64,000 bases of DNA from Maribacter polysaccharolyticus (GCF_028882255.1 NZ_JARBUY010000001.1:433975-497974); one strand, 5' to 3'. Positions 27,892 to 38,151 are shown, counted from the stretch's first letter. Numbers and translations: made by a program. The notes: generated by a model not told the origin, from the letters alone.

Positions 27892-28827
27892 CTATTTCAT
27901 GATAGGGGTTACCACGATATTCCGGAATGCCACCGGACCATGGTCTCCTTGTATCATGAACGGCCCTGCCTCGGCCTCATTATTATCCAAGGCGCCCCCG
28001 GTCATCCCCGGTATGTTCTGATCGGTAATTATTTCTTTCCCATTGGCCGTTATGGTCACCCGTCTACCTATCAACGTAATATCATAGGTTTGCCATTCCC
28101 CTGCGGGATTGGCCGCCATTTCATTTGGTGTAAGAAATCCGTAAACACCCCCAAAATAGATACTGGATGGTTCCAACCCATGGTTATCCGCAATTTGCAC
28201 CTCATATCTGCCCCGTAGATAGATACCGCTATTACTGCCTTCAGGATAGCGAAACTCGATATGTAATTTAAAATCGTCGAATTTTTCATCGGAAACCAAA
28301 TTAGCCCCCGATTCTTCACTGGTAAGAACCCCATCTATTACTTGCCATTGGTTTTCTCCTGTAGCATGCCATCCGTCCATATTCTTGCCATTGAACAAGG
28401 CTTTTGGGGCACCCCAAACGGGTTGCCGATTATAATGCAGTTTAGGCGCCCTGGTCCCTACCCAATCGTAGGTCTTACCATTGGTATAAATCATTTTCCC
28501 CATTAATCGGTCCCCTTCCAAACTACCCTCAAACTCCATATCCCTTTTCCCGGGTTCCCATTGTGGAGGTATGGCAAAACTGAATTTCCCGTTATCCGAT
28601 TTTACTTCCGCGATAGGTCTTGCACTGCCAAAAGCATAAACAAATCGCCCTACTAAAGTGCTAAACCCCGAATGCGTAACCTCTAACCATGAAGGAACCT
28701 CTTTCCCATCTTGGGATATGGTCAGGTTCCATCTTCCTTCAATCGATTTGGATTCCTGCGCTTTAAGCTGAAATGAAAGGGCAACGGTAATGACGACCGC
28801 AACTAATTTTAACTGTTTACTGATCAT
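27892..28827 (-). CDS. Secreted DUF1080 (3-keto-disaccharide hydrolase family) protein
   Basis: 311 residues with a signal peptide (SFQLKAQ). The C-terminal DUF1080 domain (about 135-310) starts PKALFNGKNMDGWHATGENQWQ and includes FKLHIEFRYPEGSNSGIYLRGRYE and GEWQTYDITLIGRRVTITANG, the concanavalin-like fold strands of the family. Residues about 25-130 form a separate beta-rich domain. Related proteins act on 3-keto-glycosides or occur in carbohydrate catabolism. It is followed upstream on the same strand by the NTF2-like gene. Confidence 0.85.
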   Translation of the reverse strand: MISKQLKLVAVVITVALSFQLKAQESKSIEGRWNLTISQDGKEVPSWLEVTHSGFSTLVGRFVYAFGSARPIAEVKSDNGKFSFAIPPQWEPGKRDMEFEGSLEGDRLMGKMIYTNGKTYDWVGTRAPKLHYNRQPVWGAPKALFNGKNMDGWHATGENQWQVIDGVLTSEESGANLVSDEKFDDFKLHIEFRYPEGSNSGIYLRGRYEVQIADNHGLEPSSIYFGGVYGFLTPNEMAANPAGEWQTYDITLIGRRVTITANGKEIITDQNIPGMTGGALDNNEAEAGPFMIQGDHGPVAFRNIVVTPIMK

Positions 28828-28863
28828 TGTAAATGGTATTTATCGAATTAAATTGGCTAAACT

Positions 28864-29322
28864 TTATTTTCCACAGCCTTCCCGTCGCCTAGTATCTATA
28901 AGGTATATGATTTTCCATTCACCCTTGTCCTTGAACAATTGGAAGGAATTTACCCCACAATGGCTGAATGCACCCTTATACCAAAACTCATAAGGGGTCC
29001 AAGCGCTGGCCATGGCCCCATCGAACTGTATATTGACAGAGAGCAACTTTTCTTGAAAATCGACCGAATCCGGAATACTTACTATGGATTTCAAAAACTT
29101 ATCGAAATCCTCCGTGCGCAAGATTGCCTCACCTTCTTTTGTTCGGCCTACGGTTTGGACGATAACACCCTCACCGACCGATTGCTTCATTAATACAGAA
29201 TCCTTGGCATGAAAACCCATGAAAAAATCCTCGATAGCCTGCCTGATACGGGATTCATCGTTTCCCTGGGCGGTAACATCCACAAAAAAAAGAAGCAACA
29301 CTATTGGCAATACCTTTTTCAT
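28864..29322 (-). CDS. Secreted NTF2-like (SnoaL/DUF4440-type) protein
   Basis: About 152 residues from the ATG at 29322, chosen because it places a signal peptide (MKKVLPIVLLLFFVDVTAQ) at the N-terminus; the frame is open further up to 29373. The rest matches the cone-shaped NTF2 fold: IRQAIEDFFMGFHAKDSVLMKQ, a helix-strand pair, then AWTPYEFWYKGAFSHCGVNSFQLFKDKGEWKIIYLIDTRR (strands). No function can be assigned. It lies 36 bp upstream of the DUF1080 gene on the same strand. Confidence 0.75.
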   Translation of the reverse strand: MKKVLPIVLLLFFVDVTAQGNDESRIRQAIEDFFMGFHAKDSVLMKQSVGEGVIVQTVGRTKEGEAILRTEDFDKFLKSIVSIPDSVDFQEKLLSVNIQFDGAMASAWTPYEFWYKGAFSHCGVNSFQLFKDKGEWKIIYLIDTRRREGCGK

Positions 29323-29456
29323 ACCCACTATTTCCATCAAAAATAAGTCAAAATCATTTAAGGACAACCTCAAAGGTGGGCATTCTAAAAATCCCCCACC
29401 TTCTCCCCTAAAACCGGCACAAAATCCTTACTTTTACCGATCTTAAATCAAGATCG

Positions 29457-30275
29457 ATGTCTACAGCCAAAAAAGAATATAAAAGGGTTACTGTTAAGTC
29501 CCTTGTGGAAATGAAAAAAAACGGTGAAAAGATTTCCATGCTCACCTCTTATGATTATTCAATGGCGAAAATTGTGGATGCCGCCAAGGTAGATGTGATT
29601 CTTGTAGGGGATTCTGCCAGTAATGTCATGGCAGGGTATGAAACAACATTGCCCATTACCCTAGATCAAATGATCTACCACGCCTCATCGGTGATGAGGG
29701 CCGTAAAAAGAGCCCTTGTGGTCGTTGATATTCCTTTCGGAAGTTATCAAAGTGACCCTAAAGAAGCCTTACGTTCCGCCATTCGGATCATGAAAGAAAG
29801 TAGGGCCCATGCCGTAAAAGTAGAAGGTGGGGAGGAAATAAAAGAATCGGTAAAAAGGATTTTGAACGCCGGTGTCCCGGTTATGGGCCATTTAGGATTG
29901 ACCCCACAGGCGATTTATAAGTTCGGTACGTACACCGTAAGGGCAAGGGAAGAAGAAGAAGCGGAAAAATTAATTGCCGATGCCAAATTATTGGAACGCT
30001 TGGGATGCTTTGCCATCGTCTTGGAAAAAATACCGGCAGAACTGGCAAAAAGGGTATCGGAAAGTATTTCGATCCCCACCATAGGGATTGGCGCCGGAAA
30101 ACATGCAGACGGACAAGTTTTGGTCATACACGACCTTTTGGGAATGACCCATGAGTTTAACCCAAGGTTCCTAAGAAGGTACATGAACCTGTATGAGGAA
30201 ATGGGCAAGGCCATTACGCAATACGTAACTGATGTAAAGACCAGGGATTTCCCCAATGATGCTGAGCAGTATTGA
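29457..30275 (+). CDS. panB: 3-methyl-2-oxobutanoate hydroxymethyltransferase
   Basis: 272 residues, full length for PanB, the first committed enzyme of pantothenate and coenzyme A synthesis (adds a hydroxymethyl group from methylene-tetrahydrofolate to 2-oxoisovalerate). Clear landmarks are [35 protein letters not shown] (metal Asp), [21 protein letters not shown] and the C-terminal [21 protein letters not shown]. It starts a forward group with lspA and the pseudouridine synthase. Confidence 0.95.
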   Translation: MSTAKKEYKRVTVKSLVEMKKNGEKISMLTSYDYSMAKIVDAAKVDVILVGDSASNVMAGYETTLPITLDQMIYHASSVMRAVKRALVVVDIPFGSYQSDPKEALRSAIRIMKESRAHAVKVEGGEEIKESVKRILNAGVPVMGHLGLTPQAIYKFGTYTVRAREEEEAEKLIADAKLLERLGCFAIVLEKIPAELAKRVSESISIPTIGIGAGKHADGQVLVIHDLLGMTHEFNPRFLRRYMNLYEEMGKAITQYVTDVKTRDFPNDAEQY

Positions 30276-30304
30276 TTAAAATTGACATTCCCAATTTATA
30301 AAAC

Positions 30305-30787
30305 ATGTTAAAACGAACAAGCATAATCATCTTTGTCCTATTGAACATCGGTTGCGACCAATTGTCCAAAGACCTTGTACGCAAACATGTAGAGCCAATG
30401 GATTATATCCAGGTCATCAACGATAATTTCATCTTGACCAACGTGGAAAATACCGGGGCCATGCTTGGGTTCGGACAGGACTTACCCCCTATTCTCAAAA
30501 GGGTATTCCTGCAGGGGCTCCCTCTAATGGTACTATTGGTGTTGATGGCACGAACCTTACAGAAGATAAATCTCAACCGTTGGATGGTACTGGCCTTTGC
30601 CTTTGTCATCGGTGGCGGCATAGGCAACCTTATTGACCGCATTGCTTATGGCTCCGTAACCGATTTCTTTCAGGTTAAACTCGGCTTTTTTAAAACAGGG
30701 ATTTTCAATATGGCCGATGTATCGGTATCCATTGGGGTTTGTCTATTGCTTTTTCTAACGCTTCGGTACAGGAATCTATCAATCTAA
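30305..30787 (+). CDS. lspA: Signal peptidase II (prolipoprotein signal peptidase)
   Basis: 160 residues with four membrane helices. The catalytic aspartates are D111 (GNLIDR) and D138 (FNMADVSVSIG); the NVENTGA segment at 46-52 is another family hallmark. The enzyme removes signal peptides from lipid-modified prolipoproteins, of which several are encoded in this window. It lies 29 bp after panB and 3 bp before the next gene. Flavobacteria can carry a second lspA elsewhere; this window cannot show whether this one is the main copy. Confidence 0.9.
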   Translation: MLKRTSIIIFVLLNIGCDQLSKDLVRKHVEPMDYIQVINDNFILTNVENTGAMLGFGQDLPPILKRVFLQGLPLMVLLVLMARTLQKINLNRWMVLAFAFVIGGGIGNLIDRIAYGSVTDFFQVKLGFFKTGIFNMADVSVSIGVCLLLFLTLRYRNLSI

Positions 30788-30790
30788 AGG

Positions 30791-31483
30791 ATGTCGAAGC
30801 TAATTTCAAATTCCAAAAACCTTCAGATACTACACGAAGACAATCATCTCATTGTCATCAACAAACGTCCAGGAGACATCGTTCAAGGCGACAAAACCGG
30901 GGATACGCCCCTTAGCGAGGTCGTAAAACACTATATCAAGGAAAAATACCATAAGCCCGGCAATGTCTATTTAGGGGTTCCCCATAGACTGGACCGCCCT
31001 ACTTCGGGCATTGTGGTTTTTGCGAAAACGTCAAAAGCCTTACCAAGGTTGAATAAATTATTTGCGGAAAAAGAGGCTGAAAAAACCTATTGGGCGGTCG
31101 TTAAAAAAAGACCTCCAAAAGATTACGATACCCTTACCCAATGGTTGAGGCGCAATCCCAAACAGAATAAATCCTATGCCAACAATAAGGAAGTACCGGA
31201 TAGTAAAAAGGCGGTTTTGGATTACCGCCTGATAAAAAAGTTGGACAACTATTTTTTATTGGAAATTGATTTGAAAACTGGGCGTCACCATCAGATCAGG
31301 GCACAATTGTCATCTATCGGATGCCCTATAAAAGGGGACCTGAAATATGGTTTTGACCGCAGTAACAAAGATGGCAGTATTCACCTACATGCAAGGAAAT
31401 TATCTTTTGTACATCCCGTAAAAAAAGAACGTCTTGAAATCATCGCCCCGCTACCCGATGATGCAGTTTGGAATGCTTGTTGA
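30791..31483 (+). CDS. RluA family RNA pseudouridine synthase
   Basis: 230 residues. The RluA catalytic motif is HRLDRPTSGIVVFAKT, with the catalytic Asp at 68. LKTGRHHQIRAQLS later in the protein is the second hallmark. There is no S4 domain, so it is a short RluA-type enzyme; whether it acts on rRNA or tRNA is not visible. Start and upstream lspA stop are separated by 3 bp. Confidence 0.9.
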   Translation: MSKLISNSKNLQILHEDNHLIVINKRPGDIVQGDKTGDTPLSEVVKHYIKEKYHKPGNVYLGVPHRLDRPTSGIVVFAKTSKALPRLNKLFAEKEAEKTYWAVVKKRPPKDYDTLTQWLRRNPKQNKSYANNKEVPDSKKAVLDYRLIKKLDNYFLLEIDLKTGRHHQIRAQLSSIGCPIKGDLKYGFDRSNKDGSIHLHARKLSFVHPVKKERLEIIAPLPDDAVWNAC

Positions 31484-31526
31484 TACTATTTTAGTACATT
31501 TATTTCAGACTCAAAAACACCATACC

Positions 31527-32060
31527 ATGTTTAATAAAACAATTTTATTGCTAATTCTTGTGCTTTTAGCTTCATGTGGAAGCTATAACTCCATAGACAC
31601 TTTTTATAATGCCCATAAGAACGACAATCAGGTCACTGCCATTCGTGTTCCCAAGTTCATGTTGACCTTGATCAGTGGAGTTTCTCCTGAAATGCAGGCT
31701 CTTGTCGGAAATACGAATGATCTGCGATTTATGCGATTTCCTAGTGGCACCCCTGCCAAAACACAATTTCTTAATTCACAAATGAACGGGATTACCGGAA
31801 ATTCTTTTATCGAGGTATACCGTAAAAATGATGAATTGAAAAGAAATGTCGTTTCCATTCGTGAAAAACGCAATAGCGTTAGGGAAATCTTGATATACAA
31901 GAATGACAACATTAATGGCTCCTTGTTATATTTCAATGGGGATTTTGACCCCATCAAAGTTCGTGAAATGGCCAAAAACAATGCCTTCGGAAAAATTGGG
32001 GATGCACTGATCCAGCAATTCAATCCGCAAACCCCGGAATCGGACAACCCTAACAATTGA
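31527..32060 (+). CDS. DUF4252 domain-containing lipoprotein
   Basis: 177 residues from the ATG at 31527, chosen because it yields a lipoprotein signal (MFNKTILLLILVLLASC, Cys17) while an earlier in-frame ATG lies inside the preceding gene. The mature part matches the Bacteroidota DUF4252 family: VPKFMLTLISGVSPEM, SFIEVYRKNDELKRNVVSIREK and SLLYFNGDFDPIKVREM. The role is unknown. It is convergent with the EamA transporter, with only 9 bp between stops. Confidence 0.8.
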   Translation: MFNKTILLLILVLLASCGSYNSIDTFYNAHKNDNQVTAIRVPKFMLTLISGVSPEMQALVGNTNDLRFMRFPSGTPAKTQFLNSQMNGITGNSFIEVYRKNDELKRNVVSIREKRNSVREILIYKNDNINGSLLYFNGDFDPIKVREMAKNNAFGKIGDALIQQFNPQTPESDNPNN

Positions 32061-32069
32061 AGGCCATAA

Positions 32070-32927
32070 CTATCGCGAGGCCCGTACGCTCTCAATGACC
32101 ACCGATGCCAATATGAACATACCGCCTACAAGGGTCGTCATGGCAGGAATCTCACCTAGAAAAATTGCCCCTATGATAATACCAAAAACCGGCTGAATAC
32201 TGCTCATGATACTTATTGACGTAATGGAAAAGTGTTTAAAAGTCAATAAGAAAAGGGTATGACCAATGGCCGTCGTCAATACGGCCAACGCCACAATGCC
32301 CTCCCATTGGCCCAGCAATATTCGAAAATCAATAAAGAATAATGCCGGAAACAATAACAGACCAATGATCCCTGTTTGATAGACCATGAGCATAGAGCCG
32401 TGGTAACTTGCCGTTTTCGATTTTAGGATAATGTTCCTTAAGGCATAGCATAAGGCCGACAATATCCCCATACCTATCGCCAAGGTTGTCGAATTGCCTA
32501 AATCGAATTCAGGGGACAAAAAATAAACGCCAAATAAAACCAAAATACCCAACAACACATGGACCCTATGAAATTTGGACTTTAAAATCAAAGGTTCTAA
32601 AAAAGCGGTAATAACGGGATAGGTAAACAGCGATAGCATGCCAATGGCCACATTCGACATTTGAAGGGCATAAAAGTAGGTCAACCAATGTAAGCACATC
32701 AAAACCCCACTCAGGATCACCATAAATCCATCACTGGATCCCACGAGCAGGGAAATACCTTTGATCCGGCAATAAACATACAGGATGATAAAAGCCAAAA
32801 TACCCCTAGTCGCAATGGTTACGGGTACTGGCAAATCCACATACCGCCCCAATGCCCCTGAGGTACTGACAAAAAGCATTGCCAAATTCAATTCCAGTAA
32901 ATTGGTAAAATGCCTACTGTTCCCCAA
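32070..32927 (-). CDS. EamA/DMT family transporter
   Basis: 285 residues with about ten membrane helices in two EamA repeats (about 10-135 and 145-280). Typical segments are VPVTIATRGILAFIILYVYCR, GIGMLSLFTYPVITAFLEPLI and SIMSSIQPVFGIIIGAIFLGE. DMT proteins export small metabolites; the substrate cannot be told. It begins 7 bp after the stop of the upstream 514-residue gene, so the two are probably co-transcribed. Confidence 0.88.
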   Translation of the reverse strand: MGNSRHFTNLLELNLAMLFVSTSGALGRYVDLPVPVTIATRGILAFIILYVYCRIKGISLLVGSSDGFMVILSGVLMCLHWLTYFYALQMSNVAIGMLSLFTYPVITAFLEPLILKSKFHRVHVLLGILVLFGVYFLSPEFDLGNSTTLAIGMGILSALCYALRNIILKSKTASYHGSMLMVYQTGIIGLLLFPALFFIDFRILLGQWEGIVALAVLTTAIGHTLFLLTFKHFSITSISIMSSIQPVFGIIIGAIFLGEIPAMTTLVGGMFILASVVIESVRASR

Positions 32928-32934
32928 AACTTAT

Positions 32935-34479
32935 CTATCGTGTATGCTGCATGGCTTTCTCCCGAATGATCTGTGCTACGGGTTTATTTTCCAAATGGCT
33001 TTCCAGCCAAGATAGGATATCCAAATAAAGGAAAGCACGTTTTTCATACGGATGGTTTTCATACTTCTTAAGCTCATTATACAATTTTTGGAATTCATTG
33101 CGTAAATCATTGGGGTAAATCCCCCCTAAATTCCGTAAAAATTTGATTATTTCTTTTTGAACGGCATGCAGATCGTTCATTTTCAACAAAAACTTATAAG
33201 TACTTTTCAGTTGAAGTTCCATATGATAATCCATTCCGGCTTCATAATGGGCAACCAAACTCAATACCCTTGCAAAGCACATAAGGTCTTCGCGCATTTT
33301 TAGATTTTTGTTATCGATGATTCTTTTAAGGTATAAAATACAGTTTTTATTGTCTCCGTTACCAAAGTAAAGACTGGCTATTTTGTAATACAGGACCATG
33401 ATGTGATGTGCATCAAGGCGATCCCGGTGTTTTGCGATGCCGTATTCTATGATTTTGACCAGATATAGGCCCTTACTGAAAGTACCCTCCAAAAAATGGA
33501 GGTTCAACCTGTTGGCATTTATATATAGAAAAGCCAATGAGGCAATATTGTCGTTCTTGGGAAAATTCTTCCCTTCCACTATCTGTTCCAAGCGTTGAAG
33601 GGTTTGCCTGAATTGGGAACTGTATTTTACATAGAACAACGACTCCAATAGGTAATGGTTTCCTTTTAAGAAAAAAACGGGATTCAATTGGATCATTTTC
33701 TCATTCTCATAAAAAAGATCCACCCATTTATTGGCATATTTATAACAGGAAAGAAAATCCTGTATCAAAAAGCTATACCAAAGTTTCGCCTTGTAAAGCC
33801 ATAATTTCTCACGAAAGCCCAGTTCATCGATATTGTATTTCGGCAATTTCTCACTAAAGTAGTTCTGCACCATTTTTAAATCGTCATCACTACGGACATA
33901 ACCCACCTTCAACATCAGGCCATATAATTGCAATGACAAATTGGATAATTTACTGGTCATCACGTTTTGTTCGGACAATTCCTTCGCCTGCACCGCCAAT
34001 TCATCGGCCCTATCGGGAATACTTCGGGTAATATATTGGGTTTCGATTATTTTTTCGAGCTCTACGATCTCATAGGCAATGTTCTTTTCTTCATGGTCTA
34101 TGGCTATTATCTTCGATTTATCCAAGATTTTCAAGCTTTGCTTATAGAGTCCTTTTTGATATAGGATGGTAGCAAAATCCAACTGTTCGCGCAATTGGAT
34201 CCTAATATTTTGATTGACGGGATTTAATCTAAGGCTTACCAGAATTTGCTTATACAAATGGGCTTTTAAATTGGAAAGTTGCGACTTTTTTACAATGCCA
34301 CTATCCAAAATCACTTTTTCATCATATTGCTTTGTCTTATCCAATAAATTGAACAATGCCAAAAATTTGGCATCGGCATTCACTCCCAAGCGCCCAACAT
34401 AAAGTTTAAATTGGCGTTTTTCGGACTTGGAAAGTGATTTTACCAGAACGAACAATGCATCTTTATGCACATTTGTCAT
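32935..34479 (-). CDS. Helical repeat-like protein of unknown function
   Basis: 514 residues, no signal peptide and no membrane helix, so cytoplasmic. The N-terminus (KDALFVLVKSLSKSEKRQFKLYVGRL) is highly conserved-looking, and the rest is a long series of amphipathic helices with TPR-like spacing (LYQKGLYKQSLKILDKSK; YKIASLYFGNGDNKNCILYLKRI). I do not recognise a named family. It is upstream of and probably co-transcribed with the EamA transporter, and divergent from leuA. Confidence 0.7.
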   Translation of the reverse strand: MTNVHKDALFVLVKSLSKSEKRQFKLYVGRLGVNADAKFLALFNLLDKTKQYDEKVILDSGIVKKSQLSNLKAHLYKQILVSLRLNPVNQNIRIQLREQLDFATILYQKGLYKQSLKILDKSKIIAIDHEEKNIAYEIVELEKIIETQYITRSIPDRADELAVQAKELSEQNVMTSKLSNLSLQLYGLMLKVGYVRSDDDLKMVQNYFSEKLPKYNIDELGFREKLWLYKAKLWYSFLIQDFLSCYKYANKWVDLFYENEKMIQLNPVFFLKGNHYLLESLFYVKYSSQFRQTLQRLEQIVEGKNFPKNDNIASLAFLYINANRLNLHFLEGTFSKGLYLVKIIEYGIAKHRDRLDAHHIMVLYYKIASLYFGNGDNKNCILYLKRIIDNKNLKMREDLMCFARVLSLVAHYEAGMDYHMELQLKSTYKFLLKMNDLHAVQKEIIKFLRNLGGIYPNDLRNEFQKLYNELKKYENHPYEKRAFLYLDILSWLESHLENKPVAQIIREKAMQHTR

Positions 34480-34627
34480 CGTAATATATATAGTTTAAAT
34501 CGTTGTTATACAAATACTTATGTCAACCAAAAAGTTCCTTAACGTTGTAAATGAAAACATAAAGTTTAGGTGATTTCCCTTAATTGGTCATATATTCGTC
34601 ATTAGCTAGTAAAATTACGTAAATATA

Positions 34628-35800
34628 ATGAGTAAAGATATAGTACAGATTTTTGACACCACGTTGCGTGATGGGGAGCAAGTTCCGGGATGTAAATTGG
34701 ACAAAGAACAGAAATTGGTCATTGCCAGACGTCTCGATGATCTTGGTGTCGATATCATCGAAGCCGGATTCCCTATTTCGAGTCCCGGTGACTTTAATGC
34801 CGTTTTTGAAATTGCCAAAATCGTAAAGAATGCTACGGTATGTGGGCTGACCCGTGCCGTAAAAAAAGATATTGAGGTTGCTGCCGAAGCGTTGAAACCT
34901 GCCAAAACACCTAGAATACATACAGGCATAGGAACATCTGATTCCCATATAAAGCATAAATTCAATTCAGACAAAGAAGCCATCATAGAACGGGCTGTAA
35001 GTGCGGTAAAATACGCCAAAACCTTTGTTGAGGATGTGGAATTTTATGCGGAGGATGCCGGTAGGACCGATAATGAGTTCTTGGCAAGGGTTTGCGAGGC
35101 CGTGATTAAGGCAGGTGCCACGGTCTTGAATATACCGGATACCACAGGATATTGTCTTCCCGAGGAATATGGGGCCAAAATGAAATACCTCAAAGAAAAT
35201 GTTACCGGGATACACAAAGCGGTACTTTCCTGTCATTGTCATAATGATTTAGGGTTGGCAACCGCGAATTCCATTGCAGGGGTAATCAACGGTGCCAGAC
35301 AGATTGAATGTACGATCAATGGGATCGGGGAACGCGCCGGTAATACCTCTTTGGAAGAAGTGGTCATGATATTGAGACAGCACCCCTATTTAGGTATTGA
35401 TACCAATATCAACAGCAAACTACTTTACGATACCAGTCAAATGGTTTCCGAAAAAATGGGCATGCTGGTACAGCCCAACAAAGCTATTGTAGGGGCCAAC
35501 GCTTTTGCCCATAGCTCTGGAATCCACCAAGATGGGGTGATCAAGAACAGGGAAACCTATGAAATCATGGATCCTTCCGATGTTGGGGTAACTGAATCAT
35601 CGATCGTTCTTACCGCTAGAAGTGGTAGGGCCGCTTTGGCCTACCGGGCGAAAAATGTAGGTTATGAACTTACCAAAGTACAATTGGATATTGTTTACGA
35701 AGAGTTTTTGAAATATGCCGATAAACAAAAAGAAATCGTGGATGAGGATATCCATGAAATCATAGCGAGTAGCAATATTAAAATTGAAAGTATTTCTTAA
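34628..35800 (+). CDS. leuA: 2-isopropylmalate synthase, short form
   Basis: 390 residues. The catalytic TIM barrel is complete: [14 protein letters not shown] at the N-terminus, [28 protein letters not shown] (metal histidines), [17 protein letters not shown] and [16 protein letters not shown]. The C-terminal leucine-sensing domain of the classic ~520-residue enzyme is missing, so feedback by leucine through that domain is not expected. Citramalate synthase is a possible alternative for short forms, but direct linkage to leuB supports LeuA. leuB starts immediately after the stop codon. Confidence 0.88.
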   Translation: MSKDIVQIFDTTLRDGEQVPGCKLDKEQKLVIARRLDDLGVDIIEAGFPISSPGDFNAVFEIAKIVKNATVCGLTRAVKKDIEVAAEALKPAKTPRIHTGIGTSDSHIKHKFNSDKEAIIERAVSAVKYAKTFVEDVEFYAEDAGRTDNEFLARVCEAVIKAGATVLNIPDTTGYCLPEEYGAKMKYLKENVTGIHKAVLSCHCHNDLGLATANSIAGVINGARQIECTINGIGERAGNTSLEEVVMILRQHPYLGIDTNINSKLLYDTSQMVSEKMGMLVQPNKAIVGANAFAHSSGIHQDGVIKNRETYEIMDPSDVGVTESSIVLTARSGRAALAYRAKNVGYELTKVQLDIVYEEFLKYADKQKEIVDEDIHEIIASSNIKIESIS

Positions 35801-36919
35801 ATGAAATTGAACATAGCAGTTTTAGGTGGGGATGGTATTGGCCCGGAAGTTATCGACCAAGCCGTGAAATGCCTACAAGCCGTAGAGGAAAATTTCGGTC
35901 ACGATTTCACCTTCACCAATGGATTGGTAGGGGCGGCGGCCATGAAGGCAACAGGCAGCCCAATCCCCGAGGAAACCTTAACGCTATGTAAAAATTCCGA
36001 TGCGATATTGTTCGGGGCCATCGGTACCCCTGAATACGATAATGATCCAATGGCTAAAGTGCGTCCTGAAGACGGACTTTTATATTTGCGAAAAGAGTTG
36101 GACCTCTTTACCAATATCAGACCCATAAAGGCATTTCCCGTATTAAGCAGCAATTCCCCTTTTAAACGCGATGTGATTACGGGTACCGATTTGGTAATAT
36201 ACCGGGAGCTGACCAGTGGAATGTACTTTGGCGAAAAAAGCTTAAGTGAAGACGGGACCGTTGCCACCGACCTATGCCGCTACACCGAAGAAGAAATTAG
36301 CCGTGTCGCCCATATGGCTTTCAAGGCGGCGAAAAAGAGAAAAAGAAAGTTAACATTGGTAGACAAGGCCCATGTGCTGGAGACTTCAAGGTTATGGCGA
36401 AAAGTAGTCACGAAAATCGCCGAAAGCTATCCAGAAGTTGAATTGACCTGCATGTATTTGGACCATGCCTCCATGGCCATATTATTGAACCCTAATTCCT
36501 TTGATGTTATCCTGGCCAGCAATATGATCGGTGACATCCTATCTTCCCAGTGCAATGTGTTGATCGGCTCTGCAGGATTGTTGCCATCGGCCTCGATCGG
36601 CACCGAATATGCGATGTTCGAACCCATACACGGTTCCTATCCCCAAGCCAAAGGGAAGAATATTGCCAATCCGGTAGCCGCTATATATAGTGCTGCCCTC
36701 CTACTTGATCATTTTGGATTGCACGAAGAAGTCAATGCCATTGTTTCAGCGGTCCATCAATCGTTCAGAAAAGAAATCGTAACCATCGATATTATGGGAA
36801 GCACAAAATATGGAACTTCCAGTGTCGGTGATTTTATTGCAAAGAATATTGTGGATGCCGATGACAACCTGAACATCAATGATGAGAATATCGGCTTGGG
36901 AAAATCAACCATTATTTAA
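35801..36919 (+). CDS. leuB: 3-isopropylmalate dehydrogenase
   Basis: 372 residues. LeuB oxidises and decarboxylates 3-isopropylmalate to 2-oxoisocaproate with NAD. Seen are GGDGIGPEVIDQAVKCL, DAILFGAIGTPEYDN, FTNIRPIKAFP, VIYRELTSGMYFGEKS and the cofactor region EPIHGSYPQAKGKNIANPVA. The E-P-I-H-G-S motif and the downstream residues fit NAD use. Its ATG abuts the leuA TAA, so the two are coupled. No leuC or leuD lies on either side. Confidence 0.93.
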   Translation: MKLNIAVLGGDGIGPEVIDQAVKCLQAVEENFGHDFTFTNGLVGAAAMKATGSPIPEETLTLCKNSDAILFGAIGTPEYDNDPMAKVRPEDGLLYLRKELDLFTNIRPIKAFPVLSSNSPFKRDVITGTDLVIYRELTSGMYFGEKSLSEDGTVATDLCRYTEEEISRVAHMAFKAAKKRKRKLTLVDKAHVLETSRLWRKVVTKIAESYPEVELTCMYLDHASMAILLNPNSFDVILASNMIGDILSSQCNVLIGSAGLLPSASIGTEYAMFEPIHGSYPQAKGKNIANPVAAIYSAALLLDHFGLHEEVNAIVSAVHQSFRKEIVTIDIMGSTKYGTSSVGDFIAKNIVDADDNLNINDENIGLGKSTII

Positions 36920-36930
36920 GACCCACCCAA

Positions 36931-38151
36931 TCATTCGGATGCCAGTTGCTTGACAAAAGCATCAAAATCTTTCTTGAACGATTCATACTTTTCCCCTGTG
37001 GCAGGACCATTGAACCCCGTACTTATTTTTCGTACCGCTCCTTTTTTATCGACAAATATCGTTGTAGGGTAGGAAATTATGTGATTCAACATGGGTAATT
37101 TCCGATGTGCCTCAATTTTACTTGACGACCCGTATTGCGCAAGCAATATCGGATATTGGACCCCAATCGCATCTTTCAATCGATCGATGCGTTGTAGGGC
37201 TTGTTCCTCGGTCTTAGAATACTCAAAGGCCAAGGCGACAATGGCCACATCCAATTGTGGATTTTCTGCATGATAATTGACAAGGAACTTGGTTTCATCC
37301 AAACAGTTAGGGCACCACGTCCCCATAATCTGGACTATTACCGCTTTGTTCTTGAATTGGTCGTCCTCCAAAGAAACCGGATTACCCTCCGTATCGGGAA
37401 AAGTAAAAGCAAGTTTTTCATGTCCGGGTTTTAAATAGGTTAAAGAATCCGGATCCGGCAATTCAAAATATTCGTTCCTTCTGGCAAAGAAAGGTTCTTG
37501 ATAATGATTTCCGGAATAGAAAGTACCCTCAAGCGTACTATCGCTGACTTTGGCAGTGAACAAAAATGCATGGGAACCGTCAAATGCCGATATTTTCATG
37601 GTATCCCCGTCCATGACCCCTTCCAAAAACCGGTAATCACCGGTGGTTGTCCTGAATGTACCGGTAACTTTCGAACCGTCTTGGGTAAATATCCCTTTGC
37701 CCAAATAACCATTCGGGGTATCCGGACTGAATTCGGTCTTCCAGATTCCCGAAACATTGACCAATGGTTCTTGTTGGGTTTTAAATCTTGTGCGCTCCCC
37801 ATAAGTCGCCGAAAAAGGTACCACCCGATTAAGACTTTCTATTATAAATTCACCATTGATGACCGTATCGTTATATTTTCCCTTAATATATCCTTCGAAA
37901 ACGGGCATTTGTATGACTATGGAATCGTTCTTTACCTTGACCTCATGAACCTTGATTACTTCATCCGCATTATAAATCTCCAAGGCATATTGTCCGTTGT
38001 CCTTTTTTAAATTAAAATTAAAAGGCAACACCTCCCCGTCCTGCACCTCCAAACGGGCAAGCCAATATCCTTCGGTGAGACTCCCTTGTCCGGGATTGGA
38101 ACATGATAAACAACATAAACAAACCAATAGGAGTGACCCTAAATAACGCAT
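36931..38151 (-). CDS. TlpA-type thioredoxin family lipoprotein
   Basis: 406 residues with a lipoprotein signal ending in CLSC (Cys17). Residues about 25-230 are a beta-rich domain of repeated short strands (GIWKTEFSPDTPNGYLG; TGTFRTTTGDYRFLEG), unassigned. Residues about 245-400 are a thioredoxin-like domain with the active site WCPNC (Cys280, Cys283) and the cis-Pro of SYPTTIFVD. It should reduce disulfides on the periplasmic face. It converges on leuB. Confidence 0.88.
   Translation of the reverse strand: MRYLGSLLLVCLCCLSCSNPGQGSLTEGYWLARLEVQDGEVLPFNFNLKKDNGQYALEIYNADEVIKVHEVKVKNDSIVIQMPVFEGYIKGKYNDTVINGEFIIESLNRVVPFSATYGERTRFKTQQEPLVNVSGIWKTEFSPDTPNGYLGKGIFTQDGSKVTGTFRTTTGDYRFLEGVMDGDTMKISAFDGSHAFLFTAKVSDSTLEGTFYSGNHYQEPFFARRNEYFELPDPDSLTYLKPGHEKLAFTFPDTEGNPVSLEDDQFKNKAVIVQIMGTWCPNCLDETKFLVNYHAENPQLDVAIVALAFEYSKTEEQALQRIDRLKDAIGVQYPILLAQYGSSSKIEAHRKLPMLNHIISYPTTIFVDKKGAVRKISTGFNGPATGEKYESFKKDFDAFVKQLASE

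Noticed and set aside
27706-28218. 170-codon plus-strand frame over the end of the PAS gene and the DUF1080 gene
   Set aside because: It overlaps two well-supported genes in other frames and shows no family resemblance.
37498-38010. 170-codon plus-strand frame opposite the TlpA lipoprotein
   Set aside because: The minus-strand gene is clear from its lipobox and CXXC motif; the plus frame is a shadow.
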